Below, piece by piece: positions 22,123 to 32,334 of a stretch of DNA of 64,000 nucleotides (positions are counted from its first letter, which is position 1; the number at the start of each line of letters is the position of its first letter). Below the pieces are notes generated by a model. It was not told the origin of the DNA, ran no database searches, and saw only the letters and a list, made by a program, of their open reading frames with translations. Position numbers and translations under genes: made by a program. The DNA is from Capitella teleta (lineage: Eukaryota; Annelida; Polychaeta; Capitellidae): the NCBI GenBank assembly GCA_000328365.1, contig KB292570.1:131717-195716 (forward strand), read 5' to 3'.

Positions 22123-22398
22123 ATGGAGACCAAGTTCTTGGCGATCAGCGAAGCTGAAGCTGGAGGGAAGAAAAAGGCCATCGCCGATAAGTTTGGATTC
22201 CCACCAAGCACCCTGTCAACTTGGATCAAGAATTCTGAGAAGATTCAAGCGCATTACAGAGAGACTCAGAGTGGAGGTGACAGGAAGCGAGCGAGGTTGT
22301 GTGAATACCCGGACGTGGAAGAGGCGTTGATGCTGTGGTTCAAGGCGGCAAGAACAAAGAATATCCCCCTCTCTGGGCCGATTTTGTATATTTTGTAG
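22123..22398 (+). CDS. Truncated pogo/Tigger transposase, DNA-binding part only
   Basis: 91 aa starting METKFLAISEAEAGG. The first helix-turn-helix (KKAIADKFGFPPSTLSTWI) matches the pipsqueak/CENP-B N-terminal fold. The start of the second CENP-B type HTH follows (PDVEEALMLWFKAARTKNI, then SGPIL). The ORF stops there, so the DDE catalytic domain is absent and the product could at most bind DNA. Such truncated forms arise by internal deletion; whether it is expressed is unknown. Confidence 0.8.
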   Translation: METKFLAISEAEAGGKKKAIADKFGFPPSTLSTWIKNSEKIQAHYRETQSGGDRKRARLCEYPDVEEALMLWFKAARTKNIPLSGPILYIL

Positions 22399-22494
22399 TA
22401 AACAACGCAAACAAATCGTTTTATATTTATTTATTTATTTATTTTTTTTTTTTTTTTCATGTGTTGGTAGCTTTAAAGTGTTCAAGGGTAGGTC

Positions 22495-22562
22495 ATTACG
22501 CTATCATAACGTAATTTGAGATCAATACGCAATCATAACGTCATATGATAGATCATAACGTT
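22495..22562. repeat. Degenerate direct repeats of (A)TCATAACG
   Basis: Three to four copies of a motif close to ATCATAACG with variable spacers lie inside the right half of the pogo-like element. A very similar cluster occurs at 55700-55785 in an intron of the GTPBP6 gene. Confidence 0.5.
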
Positions 22563-22663
22563 ACCAACATGTTGAGAATTCGAAAACCACGATTCGTCGA
22601 AAACCCTCTTCGTCGAAGTGTTTTCGCTGGTCCCTTCAAATTCGAGTTAGCGGGGTTTTACTG

Positions 22664-25600
22664 TATATGCAAATGAACCAGCTTTGGAGGGGGGAGGGGT
22701 CAGAGGGGGATCCTTCATTACTTCAATTGAAAAATGTCGTTCAGATTGCTTGATTAGTCCTGCTATTTCCTGACGTGAAGTCTAATATTGGCAAAATAGA
22801 GTTGTTTTTTATTTATGCTGAGTGCCAAAAAGGCGAAGGAAAATCATCACAGATCGCCACCTACATTTAAATTTTTTGTGTTATAGCGTTTCTCTTTTGT
22901 GATACCTTGCATGCAAAACAACATCCTAAATAGTAAGTATGCAGTGACAGTAATGTGCCACAGCATGACAACATTGACTTAGAAATGTGAGAGATTACTC
23001 ATTAAAACATCTATAGTCGGTAATTGTTTTGACAAGTTTGTGTGTATTTTCCCGGGAAATCGCGGGCTGACATTACTCGCGTTCACGACTGCCTCTCGAT
23101 AAATGCGTGTTTTATCACATCATCACATTCTTACAGTTGAAAAGTATGCTATTATTCTAAAATTTTAATTAATTAGACTTAATTAGCCAAGCCAAGGTGT
23201 ACACCTCGTCCGATTCATCAGTGTTAGTAATCCATTAATTGAATCCAGTACACTGTCACGGGGATTGTTGCAAATGCACAATCCTGTCAACGCGAAAAAC
23301 TAGGGCTTCAAATATTATTGAAGCATTCCTTTCAACACAGTTCAACAGAATGACCTCATTTGGCAATTGGGTGCAAGTACAAACTGTACACAAAATGAAT
23401 TTCGAGAAAGGCGTTCTGTCGAAGCCGAGTTCGAAAATCGCAGTTCTATGAAAGCGTTCAGCGGACTTCATCCCCTTTCCTTCTCGTGTGCGCTGAAAAC
23501 TGAGAAAAATCATGCAAACGTCACGCCAATTTACTCACGCACTTCTGCTTGTCTTGCTCGATTTGTTTACATGTATTTCAGTTTGTTTCTGGTGTCAGCT
23601 TATCTGAACGGTCTTTTTGAAATTCCAATACTAGCATTGTTTATGATGCACTCAACTACTCCTCTTTTATCTGATTAATTCGAATTCCTAAATTGTACTT
23701 CAAGCTGACTTCCGATAATGTAATTAATTGGTCAATTGCTTCCTTCGAAGGCATTCTATTGCGTTTGATCATCTCAGGCGATGGTTTGCATTGCAACAAA
23801 CCTCCACCAACTAAAATTCGCCGTCTCACCCTCACAATTCGTCGTCTCATCAGTCTTTATCGACAAGAACATTGCATTTTCTCTTAAATGAGCGGTCAAA
23901 CTTCAGTGAAACCACATCCAAATGACAGGTGACACTATGTCGAACATTCCATCAACTCGACATGGTCATATGTAGTTGTAATCATTTTCTATAAACAAAA
24001 ATGTGTGCCGAAAGGTCGATTCTGAGGGGGTGGTCAAACTGTGCGAGCTTACGTTTAAAAAGTGCACACCCCACAGCTACATGGATGATGCCTGGTGATA
24101 GCCAGATGGGCTGGTTGGTATCTGCACATATCATTTGTTGTAAACAATGCAGGATTTCTCGAATAATGAACGATTATTCAAATTCCACACAATTCTCCGT
24201 CTAACTCCACACAATTCGCCGTCTCACCCGCGCAGTTCGCCGTCCGTTAATGATATGCAAATGATAAGCCGGACATTCTCCGTCATTCGTATCCCCACTG
24301 ATAATTATAAAGATAATTATATTCCGTGTATGCCTGCAATATTTCATTTATTCAATTCAAGGCATGATATAATTTATTAGTATCAATTTTACCTGAGTTG
24401 AAATATGCAAAGTGGGAGATTGTCAGGAAGAGTGAATCTGTTTCACATCAGTCAGGTCGCATAATTTTGGGAACGCTAAAAATAACATTTCGCTAAAATT
24501 AATACATATAGACTCTATTTTGGAAGTTCTAAAATCGCGCTCTGTTTACACGAGTCAGCTGACAGCACGTGGATTTTTGTTGACAGATGGCGCACTTTGA
24601 CATACTTTGAACCAATCACAACGAAGTAGGTCAAGCTCATTTACATAGGCGCGCAATTTTTGACACAGGACGAGAACGCCATTTTCGCCTCCAGCTTCCT
24701 CTGTCTTGGTGGAAAACCTGTGAATTCATCTTGATAGCTGTTTCGATCGCTCATCTGTGCCACTCGCCCTGACGAAGGGTGTTTGACCCATCGCTCGATC
24801 ATAAATATTATGTCAGCTCCCGCGTTTTTCAGGTAAATCTTAATCAAATTATTGCGAATCAGTGTGTGGTGTGGATGCCGTTTGGTTGTCATTCTGTGAG
24901 AATGGTCGTGAACCACCCTTTACTTTTTGTTGAAATGCGCTGTGAAATACTGCCCATCGCTCATTGTTTGGTTGATTTTACATCCTGCATGTTCTTCAGA
25001 TATCATTTTGATCTCATTTGGATTGTCTGATGACGTTTTTTAGTGGCAAAAACGACATCAGAATCATCCGTGCCCTTGCCAGCTTTCGACCCCATTGACT
25101 GATTGAGTGAATGAGTCATTGAATCATCCATTGTGACTTTGCTCCATATAGCCATAATCTGTGGGGATAATATAATTATCAATTATTCAATATAAATTCT
25201 TGGAGCAAGATTAATTATGACTGTTCTGATTCCCCGATCCGTCAATTCTTATCTGCATTTATTATTATCTGCCCATGGCTTGATAGTGCTAGTAGTAGTA
25301 CGGGTATCATGGTGTGTGATCGATACTTAGCTGACCAGCCCTTGTTCTGCGTCCTCTTACACTTGTATTCTAACAAGTTTAAAAATCACAGCCCTCCAGT
25401 CGATCAGTGCGTCAGTGCCCCTGTCCCAGACTGAGTCACTCACTGAGACTCAGTCACAGAGTTTAGATTAGCATCGCCTGTCCCCGACTTATATTGACAG
25501 TGAAAGACTCACAAAGTAACTTACATGCTTGGATCCACTTCTGTCTTAGGGCTGTATGAAGCTATGTTGACAGATCATTTTTACTTAATTTACATTAAAA

Positions 25601-27246
25601 GAGAACTTGATCTTTGGCATGCTTTGGCTGTGGTGGTTGGAAAGACATACAGGAACTCTTCCCAAAGTTTGTTCAATTTATTTGAAAAGTAATTTGTTTA
25701 AGTCTCCAAAACAAGTTCATCGGGACAGTGTATCCAAGCATTCATTATTGCTCATTGAGGAAAATGTCCGGTCACGTCTCAGTTACCAGACTAGAGTTCT
25801 ATCAAAACAAGTTCAGCCTAAAGCCAGAGACTAATAAGCAATCATACCAATTGTCCAATAGGCTGTGATAGCCACTGATGGGCATGGCTGGATCATTTGA
25901 GGTTGACATTGATGATGATTCATTCGTTCCAAGTCATCAACAAACATGGCGACCATCGACAGTCTCTAATAATGGAACTCCCTTTTCTACGATTTGTTTG
26001 AGTGATGAATTACTTCAAAGTTCTAATTATTGGTTATTTTTTGACATTGAATGGATTATTAAGATATTAATCTTCCATCTCTTGATTCTCCCATCTTATT
26101 TCATTTTTACAGCACTTGTCTAGTGTTTGTTGAGGCTTATGGTTGTCATCTTCACCATCATTCTTCTTCCAATTTTTCATGGCTGGTTAGACTGAAGGCA
26201 ATCTCATGACCACTGCTCATAAATTCACTTTCTTGCTGGCTGAAATATTTTCTGCATATGACCCCAAATTCTGACGTTTTTTGTTGTTTTTTTTTGTGTA
26301 ACTTTCAGTGCAACCATTTGATGATCTGTTGTGCTCAACATCTTATTGAAATAATTAATGTTTTATTCATTAATTAATTATTAATTAATTATTTATTAAT
26401 GTTTTAGTCTCAGCATAATTTATCCAGTAAATTTTTGCAAAATGTATCGATGTGTTGCCACAGTTGAATACAAAATGACAGTATCCGATTGCTGGTGACC
26501 AATTAGGTAGTTATGTGTAATGTCTCAACTGATAACATATGTTATGACTTATGAGAATATCCAATTTCATGATTTTCATCCTAGTATTAATTTTATATCT
26601 GCTTTGGTACTCCCATATTTTGGTTTTCGTAAGAGCATACCGTTATATAGAAGAACTCTTATCCCCATGGCAACCACAAATGAGCGTTTTTCATTCTTCC
26701 ATGTTTCCTGTTCCAAATTTGCTTCATTTTCTGATCACATGAAGTTCTCTGCGTGTAATCTTTCAATCAATCAACGCCTCACAAATTGTTCAATGAATCC
26801 TAATTATTCAATAAAATCTCTTAAATCCAAAGATTCAGATTTCATGTGATTCTTAACAAAAATTTCAAATGAGGAATAAGAGGGACATAATAATTTATTT
26901 CTTACAACATGTGTACAATAATGAGGGGAAAAGATGAATAACATAGAACACATTAAAAATGAAACAAAAATTGTTTTAATTACACTGCGTAATACATTAT
27001 ATGGTACAGACACATTGGGCAAAAATGGTTCTTTCCTCCAGGTTAACATGGGAATTACATAATTATTTATTGATATCAGGTTTTTTATTACATCAGAAAA
27101 TATGATTTAAGTTTTCTTCATTTCTTATGAATTTAGTTGGTGATAGTTTGTTGAAAGTTGAAGCACGAAAACTTTTTGATATCTTTTTTTTAATTTTTAA
27201 TTTTTGAAGCCTGAAAAACCTTTGAAATTAAATTAAATTTTCTCAG
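22664..27246. other. Long intergenic stretch without a recognised gene
   Basis: AT-rich DNA with short ORFs and no protein homology I can recognise. The repeated phrase ATTCGCCGTCTCACCC recurs near 23815-23850 and 24195-24235, suggesting an old repeat family. Around 24765-24800 a small hairpin sits next to CTGACGA, a hammerhead-like feature that lacks the second half of the core. The stretch 24600-24900 is more GC-rich and might be repeat-derived. Confidence 0.4.
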
Positions 27247-27490
27247 TGTGCAATTATTTCTGCATTTAACATTTTAAGTTCTTTTGCAAAAAGAGGCTTA
27301 AGATTGTCAACAGGAGGCTTCACCTTTCTCAAACAATTTAGATTGCACTCACAGCCGCATGATGTCCTTGTGAACATTAAATTAATTGCATTGGCAATGA
27401 GGGTCCTCCAGTGCTGCCCAACCAATCCCCACGGTTCTTCCTCAGGTGTTAAACTCAAGTGTAAGTGTTGCATAGAAAGATTGCGATTGG
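27247..27490. other. Exon-like open stretch, strand ambiguous
   Basis: On the plus strand it is open throughout (81 codons, starting CAIISAFNIL), preceded by an acceptor-like TTTTCTCAG and followed by GGTAAGT, a consensus donor. On the minus strand a 76-codon ORF starting MQHLHLSLTPEEEPWGLV covers almost the same bases. I recognise neither product. It could be a real exon of an unrecognised gene upstream of Myb, or chance. Confidence 0.2.
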
Positions 27491-27931
27491 AGGGTAAGTC
27501 GAGAAGTTAAGAAAACACTGCCTGATTTAAATCTTCACTTCAGGATGAAACAGTGTTTCATTATGCTACCCATATTTACAGTTTTTCTAAATATTTTCAA
27601 CTATGTTTACAGTTAATGTTGTCTTTGAATTTCTCTCATTCCCTTTCATTAACTGTTATTAGTTTTGTCTCCAATCATTCACGGTTGACTGACCTCAGAG
27701 CCTCATTGTTCTTGCTTTAAGAGCCCTGGCTTGTCTCCCACTGTTACATAACTCAGCCTTTTTGATAGCTACACCCCCATTGCCCCTCTCTTAAAGCACA
27801 CGCTGACTGACTTGAGTGTCTGGTCAAGTGCTTGTGCAGTGGTCTTGTGTGGGAATTCTGCTCTTATCTGTCTGATTTGTCCACATGCCATGCAACAGCT
27901 GTCCTCAACTGGGTTGCATCTTATCTCACAA

Positions 27932-30900
27932 ATGGATCAAAGATTAGCCTTGAGCAGCAGCAGCAGGTGGGGAGAGTGAGTGCTTTGAGAATCTTTCTTA
28001 TCTGCTATGGGGCAGGTCGTCGACCTTTGTACAATGTGCCTGGGATCATTAATCTCTTGGTGTACTGAATGATGGTATCATCTAGCCGCTATCCTTGAAG
28101 GTCAAAATGGCTTGGAAGTCTTTTTATGTGATGGCAAATGCTTCTGGTATCCATGGTATATTGACATTGGTATGTCTCCTATGATGCAATCTCTCCATTC
28201 TGTTGCCGTGGTGACTGATCAAGCACTTTTTTGATCACACAGCCAGCAGCAGCAGCAGCCGAGTCGCAAGTACTCCATCTCGACCACTGCCAGCTACTCA
28301 TCCTCCGATGAGTCTGAATCTGATGTTGATTCTGAGCACTTGGATCATGACTACAACAGTCAGCTGTCCAACCGTGGCAACCAAGTGAAGAGGACATTCA
28401 ACAAAGGTCGCTGGACTAAGGATGAGGTCAGTGCTTTTATCTTTCCTCACAATGTTTGCTCAACTCACTCGTTGTTCAGGATGAGCGTCTGAAGCAAATA
28501 TGCGACACGTACGGTGTCAATGATTGGAGCCACATTGCTAAGTTCTTCCCTGATCGATCGGACATTCAGTGTCAGCATCGCTGGAGTAAAGTTCTCGATC
28601 CTGAATTGGTTAAAGGCCCCTGGACGAAAGAGGTTTGCACGGTTTATTTGCTTCGTCACCGCATGGATTTTCATTTTATTTTTTTCTCAAAGGAGGATGA
28701 TAAAGTCCTGCATCTCGTGCGACACTATGGACCCAAGCGCTGGACTGTAATTTCCAAACATCTGAAAGGCAGGACTGGCAAACAGTGCCGTGAGAGGTGA
28801 GAGAGAGTGTGAGTGTAGCAACATGCTGATGGTGGCTCATGCACAGGTGGCACAACCATCTCAACCCAGAGATCAAGAAAACCGCGTGGACCGAAGCTGA
28901 AGACCGGCTCATTTACCAGTTGCACAAAGACCTTGGAAATCGCTGGGCAGAAATTGCTAAATACTTACCCGGAAGGTAAGGGAGTGTTTTTAACCTCACT
29001 CCGCTCTGCATCATCAAGTTATCCACAGAACGGACAACGCTATAAAAAACCACTGGAATTCAACGATGAGACGTAAATACGAACAGGAAGAGGAACAGCA
29101 GCGACTCCAGCAGATGCAGCAGCAGCAGCAGCAACAGACGGTTATCCACAAAGGACTCACACAGCCACCACAGTACACAGAGTACAACGAAGAACCCAAG
29201 CAGCTCTACCCTGCGACGTACACGCCATCCCAAGGCCAGGGATTCAGTGGTCTCCATCCCATTCGTCTGTTTGATGCCCAACAGCTGCACGCAGCAGCAG
29301 CACCTACCACCACAGCCAACACAACGCCCACTGTGCAGATGACGGGCCCTGGATCGATCATGGTGCATGGTCACCGCACTGCCACTCCAGTCACTGGTAA
29401 GGAATTCTTGCGTGCAGTCTTCTGAGGTCTTAATTTGTATTAATTGTCAGATATGAGTGAGAACAGCAACCCGTACCCTGCAAGTGAGCCAAGCCCCTCC
29501 CAGCCCCCTCCCACTCCCCAATCATTCCAAATAGCGACCCCTGACCCTCTGATTATCGTTCCTTCCGTGCCCTCCACCACCACTTCCCTCCCTTCTTCAA
29601 CTCCTGTCCCGGTTCCCTCGCCACAGAAATGGTATGCGGACGCAAGAGAGACCGGTTTCTCCCCTTTGAAGTAAGCCTTCGTGTTTATACATTGAATGAG
29701 ATTTTATTTATTTATTTTTTAGAATTCTCCCTGATATGGGCGATGAGCAGTTGTTCAGTGAGGGTGAGCAGGGCCATGATGAGGAGGTTTCTACCTATGA
29801 GTTCCTCTGTGGAGGAGGCAACGCTGAATCGCCTGAGCCTGCTTACACCATGCTGAAGAAAGACAACAGCATTGGTCAGCATTACACTGGTTTAAATCTC
29901 GTGTTTTGATTTCTGGGTTGCCAACAGAGTATCGTTTTGATGGCAAAGCTATTCAGTTGCTGAAGGGGGAGGGCGGTGGGCTCATCCCCATGACGTCTCC
30001 TCTCGTCTCCAAGCTTTCCACTCCACCTATTCTGAGGAAGCGTAAAAACAAGAAAACCAAGGTATATATATATTGACTGCTTAATTGCATTGGATCTAAA
30101 GTTGAATTTTCCACTTCAGAGTGATTCAGATGCTGCCAGCACTGTGCCGGAAGTTGTTGTGAAACAAGAACCTGGAATATCACAACCAAAGGGGGGCAAA
30201 ACACAGCCTCTGCCGGGCTCTGTCACCCCAAATAAAAGTCCCATCAAAGGTCTTCCCTTCTCACCTTCCCAGGTAAACTGAAGCTTGTGAATTTTGGAAT
30301 TGTTTATTTTATTTTTTTTATTATTATTCCAGTTTTTGAATAGCCCTTGTGTGAATTTTGGAATGGGTAAACTGACATCTACCCCAATGTCTCGTGACGA
30401 ATTATTGAACACTCCGACATACAACAATCAGGATGACCTCCTGTAAATAAACCTTTGCCTTTTCATTCATTCTCACAATTATTATATATTTTTTTCATCT
30501 CAGGAAAGCAGCGATGAAAACTCCCAAGTTCCGTCGCTCCATCCTGGGTGCTTCCCCTCGTACCCCAACCCCTTTCAAGAAAGCTCTGGCGGATATTCAG
30601 CGCAAGAACGGCCCCTTGCGTAGTCTTGTGAGTGCCCCTCCTGACCCCTTTCATGTCTGATTCTCGCCCTTCAGCCGGAAACCCCAAGTCGTCTGGTTCA
30701 AGATCTGAACGAAGTCATCGAAGAAGACACCGCATCCAACCACAGCAGTGCTCTTCCTTTCCATTCATATTCAGATAAATCCATCCCAATGAAACGAAAA
30801 GCTGACAAAGAGGTTGGCTCAATCCACAAATTCTGAATTCTGGTGTATCTACTCTTTGAATATTTCAGAATGTATCACCAGCTAAGAAAGCCAAGAAATG

Positions 30901-31528
30901 CCTTGAAACAAAGTGGTCCACTCCTGGTGATATTCAACTTGGCGATTCTCTTGTTCTTCCAGAAACGCCGGTAATTTAATTTCTGGACTCTCTTCTGCTG
31001 TGTCCGGGTTGGATTATTTTTGTTGTTACTAACAGGATTTTTTTTTTTTTTTTTTCAGAGTAAATCTCTGATTGGAGATCAGAGTATTGTGTTCTCTCCT
31101 CCGTCAATCATTCGTGAAACTTTGATGGAAGAAAAGAGTTTTTCTCTGAATGACGCTTTTGCGCTCCCTAATTCTCCTCAAGTTATGACCAAGAAACAGG
31201 TTTGTTTTGGTTTTTGCTTCTGTCAGGAGTGAATTTTAGACTTTCATTTTTTTTTGTAATTCTTCTATCACACTTGATAATTTTGTTTTCTCTGCAGATT
31301 ATTAAAGGGAAGAAATTGAAAGCTATTCAAGCTGTGCGATTTGAGGAAACCCCAAGCAAGATATTCCCCAAGGTAAGCCTAATTTTATATGCAAAAAAGG
31401 TGCAATCAACGTTATATCTGTTTCAGTTGAGTCAGAGTTGGACTAAGGTCGCATGTGGACGGACCAAGGACCAGTTGGACCTGACTGAACTGGCAAAAAG
31501 CTTTGTTGCTCGCTCGTTGAAACTTTAA
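27932..31528 (+). CDS. MYB: Myb transcription factor (A/B/c-Myb type, 17 exons)
   Basis: Exons: 27932-27966, 28243-28426, 28480-28632, 28693-28796, 28847-28975, 29029-29396, 29451-29670, 29723-29874, 29928-30061, 30120-30272, 30333-30442, 30504-30627, 30675-30812, 30869-30970, 31059-31199, 31298-31372, 31427-31528 (807 aa). Three Myb repeats at about residues 66-117 (GRWTKDEDERL), 118-169 (GPWTKEEDDKVL) and 170-220 (AWTEAEDRLIY ... NAIKNHWNSTMRRK) bind DNA. A glutamine-rich run, a Pro/Ser-rich middle and the conserved SPIKGLPFSPSQFLN motif of the animal Myb C-terminal region follow; this region pairs with cell-cycle MuvB partners in MYBL2. TP sites suit CDK phosphorylation. The first exon (MDQRLALSSSS) is inferred from phase 2 agreement and a usable donor. 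Most introns are 46-90 bp. One ancestral Myb equidistant to vertebrate MYB, MYBL1 and MYBL2 is likely; long C-terminal conservation favours B-Myb-like function. Confidence 0.93.
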
Positions 31529-32334
31529 ATTAATTTTTTTCATTCAATTTTGTTAGCATGCCTTTTCTCTTTCTTTCTTTTTTGTATTGTTTCAATGTAA
31601 ATTTTCTTTTCCGAGATTATCGTATTATTGTCCGTGCTTTAGTTTTATTCTCTATTCACTGTATTATTTTTGTTTATTTGTACATTTTGTAGTCTTCAAA
31701 ATCTGCTTGATTAAGTTACTCCTATTTTTTTTCTTTCTGGTAAAATGATTTTCTTCCTCTTGTCCTGTGATAGCCATTATAGAGTTTCTCTCTTTGTGGT
31801 TTATTTAAGCTAATTTTATGGCTGGCCGGGTGTCTGCCTTTCCATTTGCAATTTGATTAATATTTTTTAACACATGGCAATCTATGTATAATCTCTTGCA
31901 TGTACCAACATCTGTTGTATTTTTCCTTGTCGTGTGTGTAATTTTTGTGTTTTTTAATTCTGCATGTGTATTTTCTTTTAGCTTCTACTTTTCTTGGATT
32001 TTTAAAAATCTTAAGTGTGTTTTATTTTAATATTTTGTCATTTGATTTTTAGTCTTTTTTTTTTTTTTTTTCTTTGTGTATTTGGATCTTTTTGCGGCTT
32101 TCTCCTGTGTTGACTGCCTATTGATTGATGCCTTTCAGTTTTTTGAATGTGGAAGTAAAAAAAAAAATAAATAAAAATAAAAATTGGTGGAAAGCAAAGA
32201 TATATCTCTTGCTTAATTTGTTTTCTAAAGAAGAATCCCCTCATTCTGACCAACAATTGGCTTGTAACACGGACCATGTACATAATTATTATTTTTTTAT
32301 TCAACTAAACCATAATGAATGGAAAAAAAAACGA
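31529..32334. other. Convergent 3' ends of Myb and RAD17
   Basis: T-rich 3' untranslated sequence of Myb (+). AATAAA motifs on the plus strand cluster at about 32163-32180. A TTTATT at 32296-32301 is AATAAA on the minus strand, about 35 bases after the RAD17 stop codon. The two transcripts probably end within 150 bases of each other or overlap. Confidence 0.5.

Larger units (their letters stand above)
21417..22663 (+). mobile_element. Pogo/Tigger-type DNA transposon, internally deleted
   Basis: The left end reads CAGTAAAACCCCGCTAACTC and the right end is its reverse complement (GAGTTAGCGGGGTTTTACTG). Both are immediately flanked by TA, the target of Tc1/mariner/pogo elements. Near the ends, CGTCGAAGTGTTTTC recurs in inverted orientation. 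Length is 1247 bp, too short for a full transposase. The interior has a T tract (about 21611-21639), a 95-codon ORF at 21691-21978 of unknown character, and a truncated transposase at 22123-22398. The TIRs match almost perfectly, so the copy is probably fairly young. Confidence 0.9.

Noticed and set aside
24765-24800. Hammerhead-ribozyme-like core (CTGACGA followed by a GGGT/ACCC hairpin)
   Set aside because: The required GAAA after the hairpin is absent (ATCG instead) and no convincing third stem was seen. At most it is a decayed relic.
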